The position numbers and the translations under genes are program-made. Positions 35,329 through 44,014 of a stretch of DNA of 64,000 nucleotides are shown here, piece by piece. The stretch's first letter is position 1. Each line of letters starts with the position of its first letter. The notes under the pieces were generated by a model that saw only the letters and a program-made list of their open reading frames with translations, was not told the DNA's origin and ran no database searches. The stretch covers positions 5,196 to 69,195 of the forward strand of contig JBCBDU010000014.1 of assembly GCA_038529355.1 (NCBI GenBank). Reading direction: 5' to 3'. This DNA is from CALBPI01 sp038529355. Its GTDB lineage: Bacteria; Pseudomonadota; Gammaproteobacteria; Steroidobacterales; Woeseiaceae.

Positions 35329-37837
35329 TCAGACTCGGCGTGTGCTGAGTCTGTGTGATCAGCTGCTGGAAGCACCGGTAGGTGATCGAGATGCATTGCT
35401 GCAATCGTTGTGCGGCGACGATATGGACTTACGTCGCGGTGTTGAGTCAGTACTGGGTGCGGTAACGATGGCTGATCGTGCGTTGGGCGATCAGGTCATG
35501 GATGCGACGCAGGACTTGCTGGGGCAATCGTTTGGTGCGTATACGCTGACGGATGTGCTGGGTGAGGGCGGTATGGGCGCGGTGTATCGCGCACATCGCG
35601 CGCACGATGACTTCAGCCAAACGGTCGCGGTGAAAATCATTCGCGGGCGTTTTCTTTCTGATGATCTGGTCCGTCGTTTCAACGCTGAGCGCACAATTCT
35701 GGCCCGCCTCAATCATCCTTATGTGGCGCAGTTGATTGACGGCGGTACCGAGCAGGGCGTGCCCTATCTCGTTATGGAATACATTGATGGCACGCCGGTT
35801 GATCAATATCTGGATGATAACGCTGCCGACTTGAATGTACGCATTCGTATGGTGCAGAAAGTCGCGATGGCCGTGCATGCTGCGCACCAGAATCTGGTGG
35901 TTCATCGCGACTTGAAGCCGGGCAATGTTCTTGTGACTGCCGACGGCATTCCGAAGTTGCTCGACTTCGGTATTGCTAAATTGGTTGGCGCCGATGATCT
36001 GCCGACAACCGACGATGCGACACGACTGGGTGGTCAGGCGTTAACGCCAAACTACGCCAGTCCGGAGCAGATTCTGCACAATCGCGTCACAACCCTCAGC
36101 GATGTCTATTCGCTTGGCGTACTTGCTTACGAGTTGCTTGCAGGGGAGCGACCTTACCAGCTTGATGCATCATCGCAGGGTACGCTCATTGACAGCGTCG
36201 GCACTGTGGAGATTCCTCGCGCGAGTACGCGGTTGCTGCGTATCGCAGATGCGACGCTGCGCGAGCAGATTGCCGCAGCGCGCAGCACTACGCCGGCGCG
36301 TCTTGCCAAGTCGTTGCGCGGCGATCTTGACAACATTCTGGCTAAGGCGCTTGCCCCGTTGCCCGAAGATCGGTATTCGTCTGTTGCCGCGTTCAGTGCA
36401 GATTTATCGCGCTATGCGGCCGGCGAGCCGGTTGAAGCGCACGCCGACTCCTGGTGGTATCGCGCGCAGCGTCTGGTCGCACGCAACCGCGGTGTCGTAC
36501 TATTCTCGGCCGCGCTGGTGACCTCGTTGATCGTCGGTCTTGCCGCGACGACGTGGTCATACCTGCAAGCTGAGCGCGCTCGTGAGCAGTCTGCGCAACG
36601 TTTCGATCAGGTCCGATCACTGGCCAAGACCATGATGTTTGACGTCTACGACGATATCGCCAAAGTGCCCGGGACGGTAACCGCACGCGCGCAGTTGGCC
36701 GGTGCTGCGCAGACTTATCTGCAGACGCTGGCAGCCGATGCTGGCGCCCCGCTGGACGTGCAGCTGGACGCTGCGCAAGGATTCTCGCGGCTGTATACCA
36801 TCTTGAATCGGGACGCCGTAGATGACGCGGATGATCGCGAACGGGCGCAAGCGGCGTGGGACAAAGCGCACGCGATTTTGTCCCACCTGACCGAACAGTC
36901 ACCGCCGATGGCGGCGGCATGGCATGCGTTGGGGGCACTTGAATCCAATCGCGCGCAGACGTTGCTCACTGTCGACAGTGACCCGGATGCTGCGCGTGAC
37001 ATGCTGGCGGCCGCGCGCGCGCGGTTAGCCCGCGCTCGGCAACTGGATGCAGACAATCTCGAGTTCGCCGCCACTGATTTGACGGCACAAGTACGTGCCG
37101 GTGAGATTCAACAGTGGTCAGATGCCTATGCCGAATCAATGGGCGTTGCCACCGATGCATTGGCCGCAATTCAGGCGGCACGTTCGCGTTGGCCGGACGC
37201 GGTGCCGTTGCTGGTCATTGAGGGTGATGCGTACCAGGTGCGTGGCGAATCTGCTTACTGGATCGATGACTATGCGCAGACGATGCCTGACTATGCGAAC
37301 GCTATCGCCGCGTTCGAAACTGCGTTGGAGCTGGGCGGTCCTGATCAGGCGATCGAGGGCAAGTTATCAAATACCTATTGGTCGCGTGGCAATGCGCACA
37401 TTGACCAGTCAAATCCGACTGCGGCTGCAAAGGATTACGAGATCGCGACGCAGTTGGTGCAGATGGTCGCGGCGCGCGACCCGGATGACACCAGTATGGC
37501 CAGACGGCTGGCAATCCTGCGGGCGTCGCGCGCGATGGCTCTGGTCAATTCCGGCGACGGCGATACTGCCATTGCGCTGATGCAGAAAACGCACGATTGG
37601 TTTGAAGAGCAGGCGGACGCTGATAGTGAAACGCCCGGCCCGCAGCGATCGTTGGCCATCAGCTATTATATGATGGGTGATATCTATCGTATCGCGGAAC
37701 GTGATGCTGCGGCCTGTGAATGGTTCGCTAAAGCGCTGGATAGTTGGCTGTCATTCGATGCACGTTTTGGCATTGCCGAGTTTGACGCGGGCCAGCCGGA
37801 CAAGATCCGTGAGCTGATCGCTGACTGCGGTCGCTAG
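35318..37837 (+). CDS. Membrane-bound Ser/Thr protein kinase with C-terminal TPR region
   Basis: 839 residues. An N-terminal helical module (about 6-60, TRRVLSLCDQLLE... and DDMDLRRGVESVLGAV) precedes the kinase with P-loop GEGGMGAVYRA (about 81-91), catalytic Lys in VAVKII, HRDLKPGNVLV and DFGIA, then one membrane helix (about 392-413) and a TPR-like helical part (about 550-830). It should sense a signal outside the cytoplasm and phosphorylate cytoplasmic targets, probably the linked sigma factor. ATG 35318 is preferred since it overlaps the sigma stop. The sequence shows intact catalytic residues. Confidence 0.94.
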   Translation: MTDSQTRRVLSLCDQLLEAPVGDRDALLQSLCGDDMDLRRGVESVLGAVTMADRALGDQVMDATQDLLGQSFGAYTLTDVLGEGGMGAVYRAHRAHDDFSQTVAVKIIRGRFLSDDLVRRFNAERTILARLNHPYVAQLIDGGTEQGVPYLVMEYIDGTPVDQYLDDNAADLNVRIRMVQKVAMAVHAAHQNLVVHRDLKPGNVLVTADGIPKLLDFGIAKLVGADDLPTTDDATRLGGQALTPNYASPEQILHNRVTTLSDVYSLGVLAYELLAGERPYQLDASSQGTLIDSVGTVEIPRASTRLLRIADATLREQIAAARSTTPARLAKSLRGDLDNILAKALAPLPEDRYSSVAAFSADLSRYAAGEPVEAHADSWWYRAQRLVARNRGVVLFSAALVTSLIVGLAATTWSYLQAERAREQSAQRFDQVRSLAKTMMFDVYDDIAKVPGTVTARAQLAGAAQTYLQTLAADAGAPLDVQLDAAQGFSRLYTILNRDAVDDADDRERAQAAWDKAHAILSHLTEQSPPMAAAWHALGALESNRAQTLLTVDSDPDAARDMLAAARARLARARQLDADNLEFAATDLTAQVRAGEIQQWSDAYAESMGVATDALAAIQAARSRWPDAVPLLVIEGDAYQVRGESAYWIDDYAQTMPDYANAIAAFETALELGGPDQAIEGKLSNTYWSRGNAHIDQSNPTAAAKDYEIATQLVQMVAARDPDDTSMARRLAILRASRAMALVNSGDGDTAIALMQKTHDWFEEQADADSETPGPQRSLAISYYMMGDIYRIAERDAAACEWFAKALDSWLSFDARFGIAEFDAGQPDKIRELIADCGR

Positions 37838-38076
37838 ACGTTGCGCGGCGGTATAGAGCGAAACTGCGAGAAATCGAGCAAGAACTCTTTGGATTGATCG
37901 ACCGCCTCCAATAATTTGATCGCCTCGGCAAGCAGATCAGGGTCGTCACAACAGGCACGCTCAAGATAACGCTGGCGATCCGCGCCGTGTTGGGTCACAG
38001 CTACGTCGCAGATACGCAAAAGACGGCGCGCGCGCTTGAGTGCTGCGTATTCGCGCTTGCTGATGTTGTCGGGCAT
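37834..38076 (-). CDS. Small protein resembling only the kinase N-terminal module
   Basis: 80 residues, convergent with and overlapping the kinase stop by 4 bases. ATG 38076 is the probable start. Its ARRLLRICDVAVTQHGADRQ then ERACCDDPDLLAEAIKLL resembles the kinase's own RRVLSLCDQLLEAPVGDRD then SLCGDDMDLRRGVESVL: about 50 residues line up with the same RR-hydrophobic-CD, DR...L, C-DD-DL and LxAV pattern. Either a leftover of a duplicated kinase or a small competitor or scaffold. No membrane segment. Confidence reflects uncertainty that it is translated. Confidence 0.6.
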   Translation of the reverse strand: MPDNISKREYAALKRARRLLRICDVAVTQHGADRQRYLERACCDDPDLLAEAIKLLEAVDQSKEFLLDFSQFRSIPPRNV

Positions 38077-38143
38077 TGTAGTCGCCGCTATCGCAGAAGC
38101 AGGCAACGAGCCACCGTGATGACTCGTTGCCGCTTGCAGGCGA

Positions 38144-40390
38144 TTAGTTCTCGGCGTTAACAATGTCGAGAATCCGGGATGACACGGAAGTGATCGCGTT
38201 CTGGTCAATGCGTGCAGCCCCGCCGGAATCGTTGTTGGTCATAACGATGACAGCGAAAGCACCGCGATCGTCACTTTCAACCATCCAGCCGTACGTCAGC
38301 ACGCGCAGACCAAAGCCGTCATCGAGACTGCCACCTTTGAACCAGACGCGCTCCCATCGATTGCGCAGGTTGATAATGGCGGTCGTCGCGCCATAGGCCT
38401 CGTCGATGACATCGAATGCTTCGGTCGCATCGTTGTATTGACGCAGTCCGGCCATAGCAGCGCACACGTCCAACGGACTGGCCTGCCACAAACCACTCAC
38501 GAGCACCGACAGGTTCGCGCGTGTCGGATTCGTGACAGGACCGGCTGGCGTCAGCACCGTGTCGACATAGTCGCGTTGCGTTGCCTCGTCGGCGCTGACA
38601 TAGGCAATGGCATCAGGCTCGGGAACGGTAAAGTAAAGGTTAAATGCTTCATTCATCGACAGGAATGGCTCCATCGCATCCTGATTGGCATGATTGAAGC
38701 GATCCAGTGCAGCTTCGTTGGCATCGCGACCGACCAGCTTGAACAAATGCTCGGTTGCGGTGTTGTCGCTGATCCCCAGCATCAATGAAGCCAGGTCGTC
38801 GATGCGGAACATGGTGCCAACTTCGTTGTTGATGCTGCCCGCCAGAACCAGATCGTCAGGAATGATCGGAATCATCTGGTCGCGTACCAGCAATCCGTCA
38901 TCAATTGATTGCGCCACTGCGCCCATCGTCCAGATTTTGAAAATCGATGCAGTACCTAGCGGATCACTCGCGTTGCGTTCGAATATTGGTGTGCATTGGC
39001 TGTTCTCGTCTATGCGTGCCACTAGCACACCGACGTCTTCGGCAAGCGTCTGCAGACGGTCGGCAGCACTCTCGTAAGTGAGGTTTGCGTCGGCTGCGGC
39101 AGTGGAGCCGCCGTTTAGCGGAAACCCTGAAGTTCCTAACAGGCGGATCAGGCCTGTGCCGTAAGTGGTGCCCAGTGAAAAGAACTGTCCGTTGGCAGGC
39201 TCGTTAGCGTTGCCAAGCAGCACGTTGATGCTGGTCGGTGTGATGGAGTAGGCGTCTTGTACGGTGCCGTTCGGAATCAGGTTGCGCAATGAGTCGAAGA
39301 ATTGCTGGAACTCTGCGACGCTGAATTGTGCAAGGTAATCCGGGTCAATTCGATCCTGAATGTCTTGCGCTGAGGTTGTGGTCGCCGCGAGCTGATCAAT
39401 GATCCAAAGCAACTGATTGGCGGCCGGCGTGTTCGGCAACTGGATTTGCCCGTTGACCGTCGGGAACAGTGGCTCGATCGGTTTTGTGCGCGCTGCATTG
39501 AGCGGGAAGTCATCATCGACATCCGGCGTGCCGTCGTTGTCATCATCGGTGTCGGCGTTGTCGCCGATGCCATCACCATCGTTATCGCTGGTTTCGGCGG
39601 CATCCAGCGGGAACGCATCATCGGCATCCGGCGTGCCGTCGTTGTCATCATCGGTATCCGCGTTATCGCCGATGCCATCCATGTCATTGTCGGATGACTC
39701 GGACGCATCGCGCGGGAACGCATCATCGACATCCGGCGTGCCGTCGTTGTCGTCATCCGGGTCTGCGTTGTCGCCGGTGCCGTCCATATCGAAGTCGGCT
39801 GTCTCGTTCGGATCGTTCGGGAACGCATCGGCATTGTCGCCAACACCGTCCATGTCGCTGTCGGTTGTTTCGTTCGGATCTGTCGGAAACGCGTCGTTGG
39901 CATCTTCGACGCCATCGTTGTCATCGTCGGTGTCAGCGTTATTGCCGATGCCGTCGCCATCGGTGTCTTCGGTTTCGTTGGCATCGAACGGGAATGCATC
40001 GTTAGTATCTTCCACGCCATCATTGTCGTCATCAGTATCGGTATTGTCGCCAGTACCGTCGCCGTCGAAATCCGCAGATTCGCTGCTGTCCAGCGGGAAC
40101 GCATCACTGCTGTCATCAACGCCGTCACCGTCATCATCGCTGTCGGCGTTGTTGCCCACGCCGTCGCCATCCGTATCGACGCTTTCAGCCGGATCCAGCG
40201 GGAATGCATCGGCAGTGTCGTTCACGCCATCATTGTCATCGTCCGGATCGCTGGCATCGGCGATGCCATCGCCATCAGTATCGATTTGTGCAGGTCCGCC
40301 ATCGCTACCGCCGCCGCCGCAGGCGGCGAGGGTCAATAGCAGGCTTAAGAGTACGCTGCGCAAGGCAGTGTTCAGGTCGAGGCCAGTCAT
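38144..40390 (-). CDS. Lipoprotein with TSP3-type calcium repeats and beta-lactamase-like domain
   Basis: 748 residues. Signal peptide with lipobox LTLAAC (Cys24) anchors it to a membrane. Residues 37 to about 303 are eight acidic repeats (DTDGDGIGDNADTDDDNDG type) that should bind calcium and form a stiff stalk. The C-terminal part is a class A serine beta-lactamase-like fold: SxxK in TASIFKIW (about 478-481), SDN in ISDNTATEHL (about 540-542) and KGGS (about 685). A serine hydrolase or penicillin-binding activity is plausible; antibiotic resistance is not implied. Single gene, divergent context unclear; strand partner is the haloperoxidase upstream. Confidence 0.9.
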   Translation of the reverse strand: MTGLDLNTALRSVLLSLLLTLAACGGGGSDGGPAQIDTDGDGIADASDPDDDNDGVNDTADAFPLDPAESVDTDGDGVGNNADSDDDGDGVDDSSDAFPLDSSESADFDGDGTGDNTDTDDDNDGVEDTNDAFPFDANETEDTDGDGIGNNADTDDDNDGVEDANDAFPTDPNETTDSDMDGVGDNADAFPNDPNETADFDMDGTGDNADPDDDNDGTPDVDDAFPRDASESSDNDMDGIGDNADTDDDNDGTPDADDAFPLDAAETSDNDGDGIGDNADTDDDNDGTPDVDDDFPLNAARTKPIEPLFPTVNGQIQLPNTPAANQLLWIIDQLAATTTSAQDIQDRIDPDYLAQFSVAEFQQFFDSLRNLIPNGTVQDAYSITPTSINVLLGNANEPANGQFFSLGTTYGTGLIRLLGTSGFPLNGGSTAAADANLTYESAADRLQTLAEDVGVLVARIDENSQCTPIFERNASDPLGTASIFKIWTMGAVAQSIDDGLLVRDQMIPIIPDDLVLAGSINNEVGTMFRIDDLASLMLGISDNTATEHLFKLVGRDANEAALDRFNHANQDAMEPFLSMNEAFNLYFTVPEPDAIAYVSADEATQRDYVDTVLTPAGPVTNPTRANLSVLVSGLWQASPLDVCAAMAGLRQYNDATEAFDVIDEAYGATTAIINLRNRWERVWFKGGSLDDGFGLRVLTYGWMVESDDRGAFAVIVMTNNDSGGAARIDQNAITSVSSRILDIVNAEN
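39482..40282 (-). repeat. Eight-unit TSP3 calcium-binding repeat array inside the lipoprotein gene
   Basis: Seven 105-base units (35 residues) and one shortened unit of 22 residues (fifth from the N-terminus, DSDMDGVGDNADAFPNDPNE). Each unit carries two DxDxDG-like loops and an AFPxD motif. The repeats are near-identical at DNA level, which makes unit gain or loss by slippage easy and gives a false open frame on the other strand. Confidence 0.9.
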
Positions 40391-40602
40391 GTCGTTTCCT
40401 TATGGTTGTTGTCATGGGCAGCCGCCAAAAAACGGGTGCCATACCCATAAAGGCGTAAACGACACGAAACGGGATCATTTATCTGATGAAACGCACTGCG
40501 ACCAAATATCTGGTCTGAATAAACAACATCCGGATGCACATCAGTCCGCAGCGGCGTTGTGCAAGCGTCACCGGCGGGCGATCTGGCTTTTGCTGTAACG
40601 TA

Positions 40603-40636
40603 AATGCCCGGCTTGCAGATAAACAAGCCGGGCATT
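40603..40636 (-). terminator. Strong hairpin after the haloperoxidase gene
   Basis: AATGCCCGGCTTG (40603-40615) pairs with CAAGCCGGGCATT (40624-40636) around an 8-base loop, a 13-bp perfect stem located 33 bases beyond the haloperoxidase stop. A T-rich tail on the minus strand is weak, so termination efficiency is uncertain. The remaining bases 40391-40669 show nothing else. Confidence 0.65.
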
Positions 40637-40669
40637 CACCCGCACGACCGCCGCTGCGTGAGGCGGTAC

Positions 40670-42793
40670 CTAGAACGGCAGGATGATTTCGTCACCGGAG
40701 CCGTGGCGCAGCCACCATTCCTCTGCGCGCAGCGCGCGACCGTCGGCATCCAGCACCGACAGTGTCGGGCACGAGCCGGCTTCGCCGGAGATTTCGATGT
40801 GATCCTTGTCGAAGCTGTCGAATGTTGTCGACATTTCGTCGCCGTAAGTGGGTGCCTGCTCCATCAAGATACCCACGGCGATGCGCTCGCCCATGCGCAT
40901 TGAATCGTAGTAGTCCGAATAGTAGTGCACCCCGGCCATGTTGCGGCCGATCGAAATGTTTGCGGCCAGTTTGTCGAGCTCGCCCTGGATCGTCAGCTTG
41001 CCATCGTTCTTCTTGACGAGATTTTTGCCGGTGGCGTTCGGTACGAAATAGTCCGCACTGCCAAAGTCGAGCAGGCGCTTACCGTCGCGGCCTTTGGGGT
41101 CAAACATCTCGAAGAATGCCTTGAGCATGGTCACGCAGCCGCCGGCGACCGTCGCGTGACCCGCGCCGTAGGCAGGATGCATCGGGGAGCCTTCGGGGAA
41201 TGCCATCGGTAGCAGCAAATTGTGCTTAGCAAATTGCGCTGCGCTCAATCCATGCGGCGTCACGTTGTTCGGACATTTGATGTCGCGCATTGCGTTCATC
41301 GCCGCCGTGTTTTGTTGCTTGTTGTGTTCAACAACTGCATCGCGAATGCTTTCTGGAATTTCGTTGAACGAAGCTTCGAAGGCATCGGCGGCGCAGCCCA
41401 GCGCCTTGCCATGTTTCTTGGCGCTGACGAGGCTGAAGCGGCCACCCATCACTTCCGGGCGCGCGCGCCGGTGATAGTTGAATTTCTGGCGGCGCACAGC
41501 TTTCAGGCAGCGTGTGGCCACTTCCGTAACCAGCGACAGAATATGCGGGCCACCAAACGTTGCGAACGCTGTGCGGTGGCCGGTCGGACTGGCTTCGGGA
41601 AAACCTTTCGACGTTGGCGTGCCTAAACCGAGCAACACGAGGCAGGCGTTCAGATAAGCCTGATACAACGCGTCGTAATGTACATACGTCGCCAGGTCGC
41701 GCGGTGTCGTGATGAAGCGGCGCTTGTCATCGAACTTGTCGATACCGCCAACGGCTGCGCCGTTTTGTACGTCAAGCCAACCGGCCCAATTGGTCATGTA
41801 GTCGAGACACGCCTTGGCGGTCGTGCCGCGCTGGTCAATAATTTGCGAGCCGAAATTGATAAAGCCGTCTTCCGGGTCATAGCTTGCGTTGGTGCCGGGG
41901 AAATTGGATCCGGGGCCCGCACCTGCGCGCAGCGAATCATTGCCGGCCAGCATGAATTGAGAGATATAGGGGCCTTCCATGGCGCCGATGGTTGAGCCGC
42001 GAAACACACTCTGCGTCGACAGTAGTGCTGTTGCATCGCCAACGGTGCGCGCATCTCGCCGGCGTTGCTCGAACAGGTTCAGGCCGCCGTCGCCGACATG
42101 ATGCGGCGTCGATGACACGCGACCGCTGCCATCGGTGCCGGCGAAGAACGGCATGGTGTTTAGCGCATCGACGACCTCATTCGCGCTGAGTATGCTGTTG
42201 CCGCCGCCGTCGCACAGCTTCTTGCTGCCACCTTTGTCGATCTCGGTGAACGGTACGTCACGCAGCAACGCCAGGCCATACACCTCCGCCATTTCTGCAG
42301 ACAGTTCGCTGGAGCCGACACGCGGCGCTGGCGCCATTGCCACAGCACCTGCGTCCGGACCCTGCAATTCATACACGTGACCTGCGCGCGGGCTCTCCCA
42401 ACCGCGCCAGTCTGGCGTCTTGTTGCCTTTGAGTTTGCAGTGGAAACTGACGTTTCGCGTTTGCGCTGTTTCGATGCCTTTTTCAAAGAGGTTTCGATCA
42501 GATGAGTTAATCGCTTCAACGAAACAGTGGTAGTCGGCGGCATCATCGACCACGCCGTCCTGGTTGTGTGCCAATCCTTTGGTGAAGTTGGTTGGATAGC
42601 TTGGATGATGAATTTTCCCGCCTTTTTTAACGGGATCGCTGCTGTCTGGACCGTAATCTGTTTCTTCGCCGTTCGTGCGTGTTAGTGCTTGCGGACGAAT
42701 GCGCGATACTTCGCTGGCGAGATTTCTAAAGTCGCGCGCCTGCTTGGCGCGTTCGGTGCCGGCAGGGTCCGGGCTTTGAAAAGGGATTTTCAT
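40670..42793 (-). CDS. Vanadium-dependent haloperoxidase-like protein
   Basis: 707 residues of the PAP2/haloperoxidase superfamily. Vanadate-binding landmarks are RRARPEVMGGR (about 445), HPAYGAGHATVAGG (about 541, with the His that binds vanadium or acts as acid-base) and SIGRNMAGVHYYSDYYDSM (about 612). Such enzymes oxidise bromide or chloride with hydrogen peroxide. No signal peptide is evident. ATG is preceded by AAGGAG. Which halide is used cannot be judged. A hairpin lies just upstream of its ribosome site (see 42810). Confidence 0.9.
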   Translation of the reverse strand: MKIPFQSPDPAGTERAKQARDFRNLASEVSRIRPQALTRTNGEETDYGPDSSDPVKKGGKIHHPSYPTNFTKGLAHNQDGVVDDAADYHCFVEAINSSDRNLFEKGIETAQTRNVSFHCKLKGNKTPDWRGWESPRAGHVYELQGPDAGAVAMAPAPRVGSSELSAEMAEVYGLALLRDVPFTEIDKGGSKKLCDGGGNSILSANEVVDALNTMPFFAGTDGSGRVSSTPHHVGDGGLNLFEQRRRDARTVGDATALLSTQSVFRGSTIGAMEGPYISQFMLAGNDSLRAGAGPGSNFPGTNASYDPEDGFINFGSQIIDQRGTTAKACLDYMTNWAGWLDVQNGAAVGGIDKFDDKRRFITTPRDLATYVHYDALYQAYLNACLVLLGLGTPTSKGFPEASPTGHRTAFATFGGPHILSLVTEVATRCLKAVRRQKFNYHRRARPEVMGGRFSLVSAKKHGKALGCAADAFEASFNEIPESIRDAVVEHNKQQNTAAMNAMRDIKCPNNVTPHGLSAAQFAKHNLLLPMAFPEGSPMHPAYGAGHATVAGGCVTMLKAFFEMFDPKGRDGKRLLDFGSADYFVPNATGKNLVKKNDGKLTIQGELDKLAANISIGRNMAGVHYYSDYYDSMRMGERIAVGILMEQAPTYGDEMSTTFDSFDKDHIEISGEAGSCPTLSVLDADGRALRAEEWWLRHGSGDEIILPF

Positions 42794-42809
42794 AGTGACG
42801 CTCCTTGTC

Positions 42810-42841
42810 AGAAGCTATCGGATGCAGCTTCTGTTTTTTTT
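42810..42841. promoter_or_regulatory. Hairpin with T8/A8 tract in the haloperoxidase leader
   Basis: AGAAGCT (42810-42816) and AGCTTCT (42826-42832) form a 7-bp stem with a 9-base loop, followed on the plus strand by TTTTTTTT (42834-42841). Read on the plus strand it looks like an intrinsic terminator for antisense transcription; read on the minus strand it is an A-tract and hairpin just before the haloperoxidase ribosome site. Both are seen directly; which, if either, works is inference. Confidence 0.5.
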
Positions 42842-43016
42842 GTTGACGTCTGCTTACTGTTATTGCTCGAGGCAATATCTCGCACGATCGTGCTGGCACA
42901 GCCTGCAATGAGGTAGGCGCTATCGTTTTGCGCGAATACTGCAGCGTGGGCGCATTGCACACCGCACGACAAATAGCTGACAATCGCAAGCGGTGATATT
43001 GCAGGAGCACACGGTC

Positions 43017-43535
43017 ATGCGTGGATACGGGTTAATAATTGCATTGGTAGCGTGCGCTAGCGCTGCTGCGGGCTTTGAGCGCTTTACGACCGGACCTGTC
43101 ATCGACACGCACGGGCCGGTGGCTAAGGTCGCAGAAGCTACGATGCCGGAACAGGCGACGTTCAAAATTGCCTTCGATGTCGCCGAGGCCGCCGTGGCAG
43201 GCAAGCAAAGCCGCGCCTTGGAATCTGCGGCGCGATTGCTGAATATGCATGCACAGGCAGGTTTGTCGCCCGACGCGACTGCAGTTGCTATCGTCGTGCA
43301 CGGCGCTGCTGCGCTCGATCTGGTGAATGACGAGCGCTACGGTGGCGAAAACGCGTCAGCCGCATTGGTTGCCGCGTTGGTGGATGCCGGTGTGTCGATC
43401 CAGCTGTGCGGCCAAACGGCTGCGTACCGTGACATTGCACAGGATGATTTGTTGCCGGGCGTGACGCTGAGCGTGTCGGCGATGACGGCACACGCGTTGT
43501 TGCAGCAGGATGGCTACACACTCTATCCGTTCTAG
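43017..43535 (+). CDS. Exported DsrE/DsrF-like protein
   Basis: 172 residues. ATG 43017 has GCAGGAG upstream and gives a signal peptide (MRGYGLIIALVACASAAAG). The body (FKIAFDVAEAA, VAIVVHGAAALDLV, IQLCGQTAAYRDI, GVTLSVSAMTAHALLQQDGY) resembles DsrE-family sulphur relay proteins, with the family Cys in LCGQ. Some periplasmic DsrE-like proteins are linked to sulphur or selenium handling. It is followed after 19 bases by a membrane LuxR regulator, possibly co-expressed. Confidence 0.82.
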   Translation: MRGYGLIIALVACASAAAGFERFTTGPVIDTHGPVAKVAEATMPEQATFKIAFDVAEAAVAGKQSRALESAARLLNMHAQAGLSPDATAVAIVVHGAAALDLVNDERYGGENASAALVAALVDAGVSIQLCGQTAAYRDIAQDDLLPGVTLSVSAMTAHALLQQDGYTLYPF

Positions 43536-43554
43536 CAATGCGCCGGGGTTTGTT

Positions 43555-43968
43555 GTGATTCGTCAGATTGCTATCTACGCCGCTGTGCTGGTTGGTGCTG
43601 CATTCGCGTTGCAGTGGTTGGAGTATCGGTATTTCCTGCGTACACAATCACTGCCGGCGGTTGTTGTGCTTCTGGCGACCGGTTTCGCTGCCCTTGGGGT
43701 ATGGGTCGGCACGCACCTCGTCAACCGCGGTGCATCGACACGCTTTGAGCGCAATGATGCGGCGATCGCTGCGCTGCGCGTCACACCGCGCGAGCTTGAT
43801 GTTCTGACGCATCTGGCTGCTGGTCGCGCGAACAAGGACATCGCCAAAATACTGCATATCTCGCCGAATACGGTGAAGACGCACGTAGCGCGTTTGCTGG
43901 CCAAGCTCGGTGCAGCGCGGCGCACCGAGGCGATCAACAAGGCGCGCGAGCTGCGGATGATTCCATGA
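43555..43968 (+). CDS. Membrane-anchored LuxR-family transcription regulator
   Basis: 137 residues from GTG 43555. Two hydrophobic segments (about 5-20 and 31-52) precede a LuxR-type helix-turn-helix (TPRELDVLTHLAAGRANKDI, ISPNTVKTHVARLLAKLGA). There is no receiver or ligand-binding domain. The design suggests that the DNA-binding domain is held at the membrane and senses a membrane or redox signal, maybe linked to the DsrE-like neighbour. An upstream in-frame start at 43510 would overlap that gene. Confidence 0.82.
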   Translation: MIRQIAIYAAVLVGAAFALQWLEYRYFLRTQSLPAVVVLLATGFAALGVWVGTHLVNRGASTRFERNDAAIAALRVTPRELDVLTHLAAGRANKDIAKILHISPNTVKTHVARLLAKLGAARRTEAINKARELRMIP

Positions 43969-44014
43969 CAATGCACATGTTTGATCCGTCTGGTTCGCGT
44001 AGGTACGTGTTGGC

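Noticed and set aside
39417..40598. Ser-rich 393-residue open frame on the plus strand
   Set aside because: It is antisense to the TSP3 repeat region; the GAT/GAC repeats read backwards as Ser codons, and it has no start context or family.
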